64,000 nucleotides of DNA from Blautia sp. Its GTDB lineage: Bacteria; Bacillota; Clostridia; Lachnospirales; Lachnospiraceae. Under the pieces are notes generated by a model, which was not told the origin of the DNA, did not search any database, and worked only from the letters and a program-made list of their open reading frames with translations. The stretch covers positions 697,675-761,674 of the forward strand of contig JAMPAC010000001.1 of NCBI GenBank assembly GCA_023667395.1. The letters are read 5' to 3'. Both the position numbers and the translations under genes were made by a program. This document shows positions 44,128 through 53,242 of this stretch, in pieces. Position 1 is the first letter of the stretch. The number at the start of each line of letters is the position of its first letter.

Positions 44128-45306
44128 ATGTTTAAGGGAAGTATGGTGAAAAAATTTCTGGCGATTATTTTTGTGGTGTTCCTTTTTACAGGATTTTTGA
44201 AAAGCGGCTCTTATCTTGAAATCCAGAGGCTGGCAGATTATCAGGGGCAGGATATGAGTCCGGAGGATGCTGAAATTGTGAGGAATATCCTGGAATCGAA
44301 TTTTTCATCAACACTGTGGAAGCAGCAGGAATTGATAGACCTTAATGGGACTATGGCCAAGCTGCTTCATATGCAGGGATTTTATAGTGACATGGGAATG
44401 TATGTAACAGATGACCTGTATATTGTGTCCGCTTCGGAATATACTTCTACGGATTATGAATTTGAACAGACAGTTGCTTTTCATGCGTTTCTGGAAGAGA
44501 ACGGAATCAACTTTCTGTATGTTAATGAACCGACCAAATATATGGATGACGCGTTATTCAGTCGAGAATTTGGGATTGAAACATATAGTAACCGTAATGC
44601 AGATATGTTCCTTGCAAGAATCAGGGATGCGGGAATTCCTACGATAGATTTAAGGGATAATATTCAGGAGGAGGGATTGCAGGTTTTTGATTTGTTTTAC
44701 AGAACAGATCATCATTGGACGACAAGAGCGGGGTTATGGGCGACCCGGATTATTGCGAAAGGATTAAATGAGCATTGCGGATATCATATTGATACTTCCA
44801 TATATGACGCCGACAATTATACGTATACAGAATGGTCTGAATGCTGGCTGGGCGAGCAAGGTAGCAAACTTGCGAAAACGTATGTCGGACTGGACGATTT
44901 TACGAGAATAATGCCTGATTTTCCAACGTCTTATACATTTAAATCCGAAGAAGGCGATTATGACGGCACATTTGACGATTTTATAGATGAAAGCATATAT
45001 GATCTTAATAATAACAGTTGGCATTATTCCTATAACCAGATCAACTGCATCAACCATAATGTTGAGTCAGGAAAAGTACTGATTCTAGGGGACTCTTATG
45101 AGCAGATTACGGAGCCATTTCTTTCATTGGGAGTCAGGGAAGTGGATTCTTTGGAGATGCGAAAGTATACGGATTCTTTTGACTTGAAAGAGTATATTTT
45201 AGATAATGAATATGATACTGTTATCATCTGTTATGCCCAGTTTATGATTGGGGCGCATGATGATCCGTCCTCCGCAAATTACAGGATGTTTAGCTTTGAT
45301 AACTGA
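44128..45306 (+). CDS. DHHW family (AlgJ/AlgX-like) O-acetyltransferase partner
   Basis: 392 residues. An N-terminal membrane anchor or signal (KKFLAIIFVVFLFTGFLK) is followed by an extracytoplasmic SGNH-like domain. YRTDHHWTTRAGLWATRI carries the DHHW motif after which the family is named, and VLILGDSYEQITEPFLSLG carries the GDS block with the likely nucleophile serine. It would transfer the acetyl group delivered by the MBOAT protein to a surface polymer. It starts 18 bases after the MBOAT gene and shares its AT-rich composition. Confidence 0.88.
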   Translation: MFKGSMVKKFLAIIFVVFLFTGFLKSGSYLEIQRLADYQGQDMSPEDAEIVRNILESNFSSTLWKQQELIDLNGTMAKLLHMQGFYSDMGMYVTDDLYIVSASEYTSTDYEFEQTVAFHAFLEENGINFLYVNEPTKYMDDALFSREFGIETYSNRNADMFLARIRDAGIPTIDLRDNIQEEGLQVFDLFYRTDHHWTTRAGLWATRIIAKGLNEHCGYHIDTSIYDADNYTYTEWSECWLGEQGSKLAKTYVGLDDFTRIMPDFPTSYTFKSEEGDYDGTFDDFIDESIYDLNNNSWHYSYNQINCINHNVESGKVLILGDSYEQITEPFLSLGVREVDSLEMRKYTDSFDLKEYILDNEYDTVIICYAQFMIGAHDDPSSANYRMFSFDN

Positions 45307-45386
45307 TCTGGAGATACACCAGGAAGACAAATTGGAAAACATAAAAGGTGGGCGGGGAGCCGGGTAAAACAGTAAAGGAGTATCAT

Positions 45387-45785
45387 ATGGAGTTCAATAT
45401 CAATTCACCTGCATATTTCAGCCAGCAGTACGGCGTTGATGATGAGGTATATGGATTCTGCCATAAAGCGCATGTATTCTTTAAAGATAAAGAATACAGT
45501 GATACACTGCACATGATCGGAATCATGCCGGTTGCTGCCCCGCAGGCGATGTATGACAGCGGAAAGTGGAAAGAAAGGATACGGTTTATCGGCAACAAAA
45601 GCTGCGTGGACATAACGGTGAGAATGGATTTTGACAGGTATTACGCGGCGGACAGTTTTGGCAAAGTGGAACAGATCAGAGAAATGGTTTTACAGGCGGT
45701 CAAAAAGGTAAGATCCAGGGGTAAATTTGACTGTGATCGGTTTGAAAAGGATTTTCTGTTGATGCTGTCAAAAGATCTGGATTAG
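45387..45785 (+). CDS. Imm44-like immunity family protein
   Basis: 132 residues, soluble. Starts MEFNINSPAYFSQQYGVDDE and contains IRFIGNKSCVDITVRMDFDR, then VRSRGKFDCDRFEKDFLLML. The pattern matches my memory of proteins annotated as Imm44, but this is uncertain. AAAGGAG lies 6 bases before ATG 45387; the longer frame from 45348 lacks a ribosome binding site. No polymorphic toxin is adjacent. Confidence 0.5.
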   Translation: MEFNINSPAYFSQQYGVDDEVYGFCHKAHVFFKDKEYSDTLHMIGIMPVAAPQAMYDSGKWKERIRFIGNKSCVDITVRMDFDRYYAADSFGKVEQIREMVLQAVKKVRSRGKFDCDRFEKDFLLMLSKDLD

Positions 45786-45803
45786 GAGGAGGAAACATCA
45801 CCC

Positions 45804-47117
45804 ATGAGAATGTACGATATCATCATGAAAAAGAGAAACGGCGGGGAACTGTCCAAGGAAGAAATAGATTTCTTCATAGAGGGCTACACCAGGGGTGAGA
45901 TTCCCGACTATCAGGTGTCAGCCCTGATGATGGCGGTCTATTTCCGGAAGATGACGGAGAATGAGACCCTGGCCCTGACCATGGCCATGGCGCACAGCGG
46001 GGATATGCTGGATCTCTCAGGGATAGGCGGCATCAAGGTGGATAAGCACAGCACCGGCGGCGTGGGGGACAAGACGTCCCTGGCGTTGACGCCCATGGCG
46101 GCGGCCTGCGGCATTCCCGTGGCGAAGATGAGCGGCAGGGGGCTGGGACATACCGGGGGCACCATCGACAAGCTGGAAAGCTTTCCCGGCTTTACCACGG
46201 CGCTGACCACGGAGCAGTTTATCGAAAATGTGAACCGTATCGGCATCGCCATCATGGGACAGACGGCGGACCTGGCGCCTGCGGACAAGAAGCTGTACGC
46301 CCTGCGGGATGTGACCGCCACGGTGGACAATATGTCCCTGATCGCCAGTTCCATCATGAGCAAGAAGCTGGCGGCGGGGGCGGATGCCATTGTGCTGGAT
46401 GTGAAAACGGGAAGCGGTGCTTTCATGAAAGAGGAAGCGGACGCCAGGGTCCTGGCGGAGGAGATGGTCAGGCTCGGGAATCATGCGGGGCGCACTACCA
46501 TCGCCGTGATCTCGGATATGGACCAGCCCCTTGGCTTTGCGGTGGGCAACGCACTGGAAGTGAAAGAGGCCATTGAGACCCTGAAGGGGAACGGGCCTGC
46601 GGATTTTGTGGAATTGTGCATGACCCTAGGGAGCCAGATGCTGGTGGCAGGCGGAAAGGCGGCGGATACTAAGGAGGCGCTTGGAAAGCTGCAGGCAGTC
46701 ATAGAGGACGGCAGCGCGCTGAAGAAGCTGGCGGACTTCGTGGAAGCCCAGGGAGGGGATCCGAAAGCCGTCTACGACACCGGGCTTCTGCCCAAAGCGT
46801 CCATCGTCCATGAGGTCAAGTCCCCCGGGGAGGGCTATATCAGCCATATTGCCTGCGATGAGGTGGGCATCTGTTCCCTGATCCTTGGCGGCGGCAGGGA
46901 GACAAAGGAGAGTGTGATCGATCTGTCCGTGGGCATTGTGCTGCAAAAGAAGGTGGGGGATTTCGTGAAAAAGGGGGATACCCTGGCAGTGATCCACGCC
47001 AATCGGCAGGAGAAGCTGAAGGAGGCGGAAAAGCGTTATCTTGCCGCCTGCACCATCACGGCGGCTCCGCCGGAAAAGAGACCGTTTATCAAAGGAATTA
47101 TTTCCGAACTCCCATAA
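45804..47117 (+). CDS. pdp: Pyrimidine-nucleoside phosphorylase
   Basis: 437 residues. Cleaves thymidine, uridine and deoxyuridine with phosphate. Motifs: MRMYDIIMKKRNGGELSKEE, KHSTGGVGDKTSLALTPMAA with the phosphate-binding site, KMSGRGLGHTGGTIDKLES, and VLDVKTGSGAFMKE. The length fits the Firmicute Pdp class. AGGAGGAGG precedes the start. The sporulation genes yqfC-yqfD follow after 12 bases. Confidence 0.95.
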   Translation: MRMYDIIMKKRNGGELSKEEIDFFIEGYTRGEIPDYQVSALMMAVYFRKMTENETLALTMAMAHSGDMLDLSGIGGIKVDKHSTGGVGDKTSLALTPMAAACGIPVAKMSGRGLGHTGGTIDKLESFPGFTTALTTEQFIENVNRIGIAIMGQTADLAPADKKLYALRDVTATVDNMSLIASSIMSKKLAAGADAIVLDVKTGSGAFMKEEADARVLAEEMVRLGNHAGRTTIAVISDMDQPLGFAVGNALEVKEAIETLKGNGPADFVELCMTLGSQMLVAGGKAADTKEALGKLQAVIEDGSALKKLADFVEAQGGDPKAVYDTGLLPKASIVHEVKSPGEGYISHIACDEVGICSLILGGGRETKESVIDLSVGIVLQKKVGDFVKKGDTLAVIHANRQEKLKEAEKRYLAACTITAAPPEKRPFIKGIISELP

Positions 47118-47129
47118 TATAATGGGAAC

Positions 47130-47423
47130 ATGAGAAATAATAAGAACAATAAAACCATACAGCCGAAAAAGGAAATGATCATAGACTCCCTGAAGCTTCC
47201 CAGGGATATCTGCATGGGCGCCATGCGGGTTACCATGACGGGAAACCGGGAGGCGTGGATTGAGAATTATCGAGGCATTCTGGAGTACACGGGACAGATG
47301 ATCCTGCTGCAGGGTAAGACCTGCCAGGTCTGTTTCGAGGGAACGGGGCTCTCCATAGACTATTATACCAACGAGGATATGAAGATCAGCGGATGTATTT
47401 CCTGTGTCCACTATATGAATTAA
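47130..47423 (+). CDS. yqfC: Sporulation protein YqfC
   Basis: 97 residues. DSLKLPRDICMGAMRVTMTG and the end GCISCVHYMN suit YqfC, a small beta-strand-rich sporulation protein encoded directly before yqfD. In Bacillus it is a sigma-E gene. The ribosome binding site is weak (GGGA). The presence of the yqfC-yqfD pair implies a spore former. Confidence 0.85.
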   Translation: MRNNKNNKTIQPKKEMIIDSLKLPRDICMGAMRVTMTGNREAWIENYRGILEYTGQMILLQGKTCQVCFEGTGLSIDYYTNEDMKISGCISCVHYMN

Positions 47424-47435
47424 CGGGGGAATGCC

Positions 47436-48674
47436 ATGATAGAGTTATTGAAGTATCTCCGGGGATATCTGCGGATACGCGTATGGGGATTTTCGCCGGA
47501 GCGTTTTATGAATCTGTGCAGCAACAAGGATATCCTTTTGTGGGACATTGTGCGGGACGGGGAAGTCTATTACATGAACATAACCCTGAAGGGATTTTAC
47601 AAGCTTCGCCCGATCGTGAAAAAGACCGGAACAAGGGTAGCCATATTGCAGCGATATGGACTGCCTTTTTTTCTGCCCAGGCTTCTGAAAAGGAAAGTTT
47701 TCCTGGCGGGTCTGTTTTTGACGGTGGCTTTCTGGATCTGGTCCTCCACCCATATCTGGGACATTGTACTGGAGGGAAATTTCCAGATCACCCGGGATGT
47801 GTTCAACGATTTCCTGAAAGAAAACCAGGTATCCGAGGGAATGAAGAAAGACCTGCTGGATATTGAAACACTGGAAAAGGAGATCCGCAGGCAGTTTCCC
47901 CAGGTGACCTGGGCTTCCGCGAAGCTGGAGGGGACGAAGCTGAGGATATCCATCAAGGAGAATGACGCCCCGATCATTACCGATACCAGGGAGAGACCCG
48001 CAGGAGCCGACCTGGTGTCCCCTTATGAGGGAACCGTGGTATCCGTCATGGTGCGCAGGGGCGTTCCCGCCGTGGCTGCGGGGGATATCGTGGAAAAGGG
48101 GACGGTGCTGGTGGAGGGCAGGGTACCGGTCTATAACGACGACGGCACCGTCCGGGAATATATCTATGTGGATGCGGACGCGGATGTGGTTCTGGAGCAC
48201 ACCCGGACGTTTACGGATTCCCTGCCCCTGGATTACATAGAAAAGGAGTATACCGGCAGGGAGGAACAGCGGTACTATCTCCGGTTGGGGGAAAAGGAGT
48301 GGAGAATGCCGGAAGACAGGCCGTTCCTGGTCTATGACAGCGTGATCAGGGAGAGCCGGGCGCTGCTGTTCCAGAAGCTTTCGATCCCGGTTTTTATCGG
48401 CAGTTATACCCACAGGGAATATCAGAATGTGGAGTATGAATATACGCTGGAGGAAGCGAAAACGCTGTTGAATGAAAAAATTTCCGAATATCTTGAAAGT
48501 TTAGAGGAAAAAGGGGTACAAATTATTGAAAAAGATGTTAGAATAGATATAAATGGAGATTCGTGGGTTGTGGACGGTGAATTCCTGGTGCAGGAACCGG
48601 CGGGGGTCAGCGTGGCCATCGACAGGACGGAGGATGCGGCCCCGGAAACGGAATCAGCGGAACCGGAGGAATGA
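47436..48674 (+). CDS. yqfD: Sporulation protein YqfD
   Basis: 412 residues. The N-terminus (YLRGYLRIRVWGFSPERFMN) and the single membrane segment (VFLAGLFLTVAFWIWSSTHI) are followed by the extracytoplasmic YqfD region with LEGNFQITRDVFNDFLKENQ, and EERPAGAD-like loops. It belongs to the SpoIV-related family and is expressed in the mother cell in Bacillus. The last codons, including the stop, are part of a 37-base tandem repeat that continues beyond the gene, so the C-terminus may vary between strains. Confidence 0.9.
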   Translation: MIELLKYLRGYLRIRVWGFSPERFMNLCSNKDILLWDIVRDGEVYYMNITLKGFYKLRPIVKKTGTRVAILQRYGLPFFLPRLLKRKVFLAGLFLTVAFWIWSSTHIWDIVLEGNFQITRDVFNDFLKENQVSEGMKKDLLDIETLEKEIRRQFPQVTWASAKLEGTKLRISIKENDAPIITDTRERPAGADLVSPYEGTVVSVMVRRGVPAVAAGDIVEKGTVLVEGRVPVYNDDGTVREYIYVDADADVVLEHTRTFTDSLPLDYIEKEYTGREEQRYYLRLGEKEWRMPEDRPFLVYDSVIRESRALLFQKLSIPVFIGSYTHREYQNVEYEYTLEEAKTLLNEKISEYLESLEEKGVQIIEKDVRIDINGDSWVVDGEFLVQEPAGVSVAIDRTEDAAPETESAEPEE

Positions 48675-48798
48675 GCAGCCGGGAAGCGGACAACGGCAGC
48701 GGGAGGAATGAACAGCCGGGAAGCGGACAGCGGCAGCGGGAGGAATGAGCAGCCGGGAAGCGGAGCAGGCGAGCGTGAGGAATGAGCAGCCGGGGGAA
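48668..48798. repeat. 37-base tandem repeat at the end of yqfD
   Basis: Three full units and part of a fourth, each beginning GAGGAATGAGCAGCCGGG or a close variant. The first unit contains the yqfD stop codon (TGA in GAATGA). There is no gene between here and phoH. It looks like a minisatellite formed by slippage. Confidence 0.7.
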
Positions 48799-48904
48799 TG
48801 AGGAACTGACAGGGGCGCCTGTGGAAACAGAACAGCCCGAAGGCGGCTGAAAGAAAGCAGCCGGAATTCAGGAACAGAAACGAAAGATTTGGGTATGGGG
48901 ATCA

Positions 48905-49912
48905 ATGGATAACAGTTCATTTACAATGCAGCTGGAGATGTCCTCTGGGCAGATGCAGAATATATTTGGCATGCAGGACGCATATGTGAAAAAGATAGAG
49001 AGGGATTTTGACGTGGAAGTGGTAAACCGGAACGGCAGCGTGGCGGTCACGGGGCAGGAACCCATGGTGAAAAGGGCCGTGTCGGTGCTGGAACAGCTTT
49101 CCATCCTCTCGGACAGGGGAAATGAGATTGAGGAGCAGAATGTGGATTACGCCATCACAATGGGTATGGATGAGCAGGAAAAGGTCATTACGGAAATAGA
49201 TGAGGACTGTATCTGTCACACCGTAAACGGCAAACCCATCAAGCCCAAGACCCTGGGGCAGAAAGCCTATGTGGACGCCATGCGGAAGAATATGATCGTG
49301 TTCGGCCTGGGACCTGCGGGAACGGGCAAGACTTATCTTGCCATGGCCATGGCGGTGACGGCATTCAAGAACGAGGAAGTGGGCAGGATTATCCTTACCC
49401 GGCCTGCCATAGAGGCGGGGGAGAAGCTGGGTTTTCTGCCCGGCGACCTGCAGAGCAAGGTGGATCCTTATCTGCGGCCCCTGTATGATGCGCTGTACCA
49501 GATCATGGGGGCGGATAATTTTGCGAAAAACATGGAAAAGGGGCTGATCGAGGTGGCGCCCCTGGCATACATGCGGGGACGCACCCTGGACAATGCCTTT
49601 ATCATCCTGGACGAGGCACAGAATACCACACCGGCGCAGATGAAGATGTTCCTCACCAGGATCGGGTTTGGTTCCAAGGTCATTGTCACCGGAGATTCTA
49701 CCCAGAAAGACCTCTCCCCGGGCACAAATTCAGGCCTGGACGTGGCCGCCAGGGTACTGGCGAAGATCGACGACATCGCTTTCTGCAGACTGACGAACAA
49801 GGACGTGGTACGCCATCCCCTGGTGCAGAAGATCGTGAAAGCATATGACGATTATGAAATGAGAGAAAAACACAGAAACAGAGAAAAGTATGGAAAGAAA
49901 AAAATGGAATAG
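48905..49912 (+). CDS. phoH: PhoH-like ATPase
   Basis: 335 residues. An N-terminal KH-like region (KKIERDFDVEVVNRNGSVAV) precedes the P-loop ATPase: GPAGTGKTYLAMAMAVTAFK (Walker A), TRPAIEAGEKLGFLPGDLQ, and AFIILDEAQNTTPAQMKMFL (Walker B). The family (YbeZ/PhoH) works with YbeY in rRNA maturation and RNA quality control, and ybeY lies two genes downstream. Its 3' end overlaps the next gene by 23 bases. Confidence 0.95.
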   Translation: MDNSSFTMQLEMSSGQMQNIFGMQDAYVKKIERDFDVEVVNRNGSVAVTGQEPMVKRAVSVLEQLSILSDRGNEIEEQNVDYAITMGMDEQEKVITEIDEDCICHTVNGKPIKPKTLGQKAYVDAMRKNMIVFGLGPAGTGKTYLAMAMAVTAFKNEEVGRIILTRPAIEAGEKLGFLPGDLQSKVDPYLRPLYDALYQIMGADNFAKNMEKGLIEVAPLAYMRGRTLDNAFIILDEAQNTTPAQMKMFLTRIGFGSKVIVTGDSTQKDLSPGTNSGLDVAARVLAKIDDIAFCRLTNKDVVRHPLVQKIVKAYDDYEMREKHRNREKYGKKKME

Positions 49913-51065
49913 AACGGTATTGTTAATATTGACGGAATTGGGAATCATGGCGCTGGGCGGCGGCGGTGTCCTGCTGATCGGGCTGATCCGCGGGACGGAA
50001 CCGGACAGGCTTCTTTCCGATCTGGTCATGACGGTGGCGGGGCTTGCGGTCATTGGATTCCAGATGCGTCATGAATATGTCAAGGGAACACTGGATTATA
50101 ATAACGGGAAGTATCCTTTCCGGTTCTGGCTGTGCGTCTGTATCGGACTGGCAATCGCCTTTGCCTGTGTCTTTCTTCCGGCGTCAGGATGGCCCTTTCT
50201 GATCGTCTTTGTGACGCTGGCGTTGTTCAGCAATATGAGCACGGGGATCCTGGCGTCCTGTGTGCTGCTGATGATCCCTGTGATACTCAGCGGCGCTTCC
50301 ATGAATTATTATGTCCTGTATCTGGTCAGCGGCTGCTTTGCCGCCTCGCTTTTTCAGCACCTGGAGATTGATTTCACCATTGGGACGCCCCTTACGCTGT
50401 CCATTCTCTGCCTGCTGGTGTGCGAGACCGCCAATGTGGTGTTGCTTGCCAATGCCCGCCCGGATCCGGAAATGTTTCTGGTTCCGGCGGCCAATATCAT
50501 CATCAACGCCATCTTATTGGTGGGCGGGCTGAAATTGTTTTCCTCCATGGTGGTCTATCGGTACCGGGTGAATTATCTGGAGATCAACGACATGGAAAAT
50601 CCCGCGTTGGTGAAATTTAAGGAAGAGTCCAGGGACGATTATTTTATCAGCATCCACGCCGCCCACTTTTGCAGCCGGATCTGCCAGGAGATAGGCATGG
50701 ACGAGAATATGCTGAAATGCGCGGCCTATTACCACCGGTTCGGGGATGCACTGCCCAGGCTGATGGTCAGGAAACATTTCCCGCCCAGACTGCGGGAGAT
50801 CCTGATGGAATATAAAAAGAACGAGCCGCCGAAGAATAAGGAGACGGCGATCCTGGCCTGTTCGGATATGGTGGTGTCCTCCATCACCCGGATGCTCCGT
50901 GAAAATGGGGACGAGCCCATAGATTACAAGGCTTTTGTTGACAATATGTTCAGGGAACTGGTGAACAGCGGCTATTTCTGGCAGTGCGATCTTTCCATGC
51001 GGGAATATAAGATCATGCATCAGATCTTCAGGGAGGAGAAGATGTATTATGACTTTTTACGTTGA
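49890..51065 (+). CDS. Shortened, degenerate PgpH/YqfF-type HD membrane protein
   Basis: 391 residues. Six or seven membrane segments (LLILTELGIMALGGGGVLLI, LCVCIGLAIAFACVFLP, FLIVFVTLALFSNMSTGILA and others) are followed by a C-terminal domain shaped like the 7TM-HD phosphodiesterases. The place is right: phoH-pgpH-ybeY. Yet the long extracellular N-terminus is missing, and the metal-binding H-D is gone: AYYHRFGDALPRL stands where PgpH has YYHDIGK. It may no longer hydrolyse c-di-AMP. The gene overlaps both phoH and ybeY, so it is still kept in the operon. Confidence 0.8.
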   Translation: MERKKWNRTVLLILTELGIMALGGGGVLLIGLIRGTEPDRLLSDLVMTVAGLAVIGFQMRHEYVKGTLDYNNGKYPFRFWLCVCIGLAIAFACVFLPASGWPFLIVFVTLALFSNMSTGILASCVLLMIPVILSGASMNYYVLYLVSGCFAASLFQHLEIDFTIGTPLTLSILCLLVCETANVVLLANARPDPEMFLVPAANIIINAILLVGGLKLFSSMVVYRYRVNYLEINDMENPALVKFKEESRDDYFISIHAAHFCSRICQEIGMDENMLKCAAYYHRFGDALPRLMVRKHFPPRLREILMEYKKNEPPKNKETAILACSDMVVSSITRMLRENGDEPIDYKAFVDNMFRELVNSGYFWQCDLSMREYKIMHQIFREEKMYYDFLR

Positions 51066-51549
51066 GAACGAGACCCGGACAGAGTTACCTTTTGACGTGG
51101 AAACGGTGGGCAGGCTTGTATGCGAGGCGGCCCTTGGGTCGGAGGGCTGCCCTTACGAGGCGCAGGTAGAACTGGTGCTGACGGATAACGCGGGGATCAG
51201 GGAACTGAACAGGGAGTACCGCGGAATCGACAGGGAGACGGATGTGCTTTCTTTTCCCAATCTGGATTTTGAAAAGGCGGGTGCGTTTGAGATCCCCAAG
51301 GAGGCGGAAGCGGACTGTTTCGACCCCGATACGGGAGAACTGATGCTGGGCGATATCATGATTTCCGTGGATAAGGTGCGGGAGCAGGCGGAAAGCTATG
51401 GGCACAGCCTGAAAAGGGAATTTGCTTTCCTGGTGGCGCACAGTATGCTGCATCTGTGCGGCTATGACCACATGGAGCCTGAGGAGGCCAAGATCATGGA
51501 GCGGAAGCAGGAGGCGCTGCTGGCTGGTCTGGGGATTACCAGGGACTGA
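51049..51549 (+). CDS. ybeY: Endoribonuclease YbeY
   Basis: 166 residues. Metal-dependent RNase of 16S rRNA maturation and quality control. The zinc site VAHSMLHLCGYDHMEPEEA and the upstream RELNREYRGIDRETDVLSFP are diagnostic. A 25-residue insertion (AFEIPKEAEADCFDPDTGE) is common in Clostridia. It overlaps the degenerate PgpH gene by 17 bases. Confidence 0.96.
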   Translation: MTFYVENETRTELPFDVETVGRLVCEAALGSEGCPYEAQVELVLTDNAGIRELNREYRGIDRETDVLSFPNLDFEKAGAFEIPKEAEADCFDPDTGELMLGDIMISVDKVREQAESYGHSLKREFAFLVAHSMLHLCGYDHMEPEEAKIMERKQEALLAGLGITRD

Positions 51550-51565
51550 TTTTGAGGGACATTGG

Positions 51566-53170
51566 ATGAATTCAAATGAGATAAAGAGACGAAAGATACA
51601 GGGGGCAGCCAATATCATTTTCCTGATCACAATCGTGGCAGTGGGCAGGATGACAGGGGATAACGGCGTCACATATATTGCGGTGACAGCATTTACGTTT
51701 GCCGTCCTGTGGGCGGTCTGCTGCGGCCATACGGCGGATACCCTTGGGAAGCTTCTCAGGGTGCGCAATGCCAAGGGGCAGTATAAAAGCGAGGCAAAGA
51801 TGCGGCGCAATATCATGATGTTTCAGCTGGCGGCGGGGCTGGCAGGCACGCTGGTCTTGTTTTTCGGGGCGGGAGTAATCACCGGTAAGATATTTCATGT
51901 GCAGTACAGCGTATACCTGATGATGCTGTTGTCGCCCGCGCTGCTTCTGCGGGGTGTGTCTGCGGTGTTGATGGGATATTGTCAGGGGAAGGGTTCTGAG
52001 ATGCCGACCGCGGTGGCATGCGTTCTCCGTCAGGTGTTCCTTCTGATCTTCAGCCTGTTCTTCTGCCGCTCCCTTGGGGACTATGGCGCAAAGGTCAGCA
52101 GGCTGCTGGTACAGGCTGATTTTGCGTCCATGCATACTGCTGCGGGATTTTGTATCGCAGTGGATGTGAGTGAAGTGATCGTGATCCTGTTTTTGGTGGC
52201 GGCCTGGAAGATTGGCGGGTCTTCCGGAAGGAAGGAGCAGTCGGAGGGGATGCGTTTCACGGATTCCTTTATGGGGGCGGTGCAGGATTTTACCGCTGGC
52301 AGGGCGCCATTCCTTGGGATCCAGCTGCTGCTTCTTCTTCCGGTCATTTCAGGTTTTCTGTTTTTTGAGAAAAGTGTGGCGGACTGGGAAGCGGGAATGC
52401 GGGACTACGGCGCTTACTGCGGGAAGTATCTCGTAGTCAGCGTGTTGATGATCCTGCTTACTGCGGGAACCTTTCTCCAGATATGCAGCAAGACAGTGAT
52501 AACCCTGCGGAAAAAGGAGTCCCGGTTTGCAAGGGTGATATTCCAGAGCGGCGTCCATATCGCGGTGATCCATTCCCTGTTCCTCGCCGCCATCCTGGCG
52601 GTGCTTTCGACGCAGGCGGCGAATCTGATGGATCCGGCGAACAGCGCGCTGGCGGGGAAACTGTTCCGGGGAGGAGCCCTGATGATCCCTTTTGCGGCGC
52701 TGGCGTTTTACTTTGCCAGGTTTCTGATACTGACGGGCAAGAATCTGCTGGTCCTGGGAGCGCTGGCGATCTCCGATATCATATATATTTTGAGCATGAC
52801 CCTGTTTCTGAATGTCTGGAAAGCGGGCATACTGGCGCTGGTCTACGCGGGCATCATGGGCAGCGCGGTCTGCTGTATCCTGTTGGGAGTCATTACCTAT
52901 AAGCAGCTGCGGGTGGGCGATCTGTGGCTGCAGATATTTGTCGTTCCCGGGGGAGCGGCCTGCATTACCGGACTTCTATGTATGCTACTGTCCAAGCTGA
53001 TCTTTCCCCATCTGGGCGACGTTGTGACATTGATCGTCTGCATTGCCCTTTCTGCAGTCGTATATTGGCTGCTCTTACTGCTGGCGAGGAATTTCAGCGA
53101 GCAGGAACTGGAAAATATCCCCGGCGGGAAGTGGATCATATCCTTTGGGCAGATGCTTCATCTTTTATAA
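51566..53170 (+). CDS. MATE/MurJ-like lipid or polysaccharide flippase-type membrane protein
   Basis: 534 residues with about 14 membrane segments (IIFLITIVAVGRM, LAAGLAGTLVLFFGAGVI, LLLLPVISGFLFF, LLCMLLSKLIFPHLG). The helix layout and the Y-C-Q-G-K-G segment after the fourth helix suit the polysaccharide-transporter branch of the MOP superfamily, as in Wzx, SpoVB or MurJ. I cannot tell which substrate it moves. A role in cell-wall or spore-cortex precursor export is possible because of the sporulation genes upstream. ATG 51566 follows GAGGGA; the longer frame overlaps ybeY. Confidence 0.75.
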   Translation: MNSNEIKRRKIQGAANIIFLITIVAVGRMTGDNGVTYIAVTAFTFAVLWAVCCGHTADTLGKLLRVRNAKGQYKSEAKMRRNIMMFQLAAGLAGTLVLFFGAGVITGKIFHVQYSVYLMMLLSPALLLRGVSAVLMGYCQGKGSEMPTAVACVLRQVFLLIFSLFFCRSLGDYGAKVSRLLVQADFASMHTAAGFCIAVDVSEVIVILFLVAAWKIGGSSGRKEQSEGMRFTDSFMGAVQDFTAGRAPFLGIQLLLLLPVISGFLFFEKSVADWEAGMRDYGAYCGKYLVVSVLMILLTAGTFLQICSKTVITLRKKESRFARVIFQSGVHIAVIHSLFLAAILAVLSTQAANLMDPANSALAGKLFRGGALMIPFAALAFYFARFLILTGKNLLVLGALAISDIIYILSMTLFLNVWKAGILALVYAGIMGSAVCCILLGVITYKQLRVGDLWLQIFVVPGGAACITGLLCMLLSKLIFPHLGDVVTLIVCIALSAVVYWLLLLLARNFSEQELENIPGGKWIISFGQMLHLL

Positions 53171-53242
53171 GGGAATTGTATAAAAAAACGGAAAAAAGCT
53201 GATACTGATTGCAAAGCCTGACACGGCGGGATGAGAGGAAAT

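Noticed and set aside
48668..48798. Possible CRISPR array
   Set aside because: Units are contiguous 37-base repeats without unique spacers and no cas gene is near.
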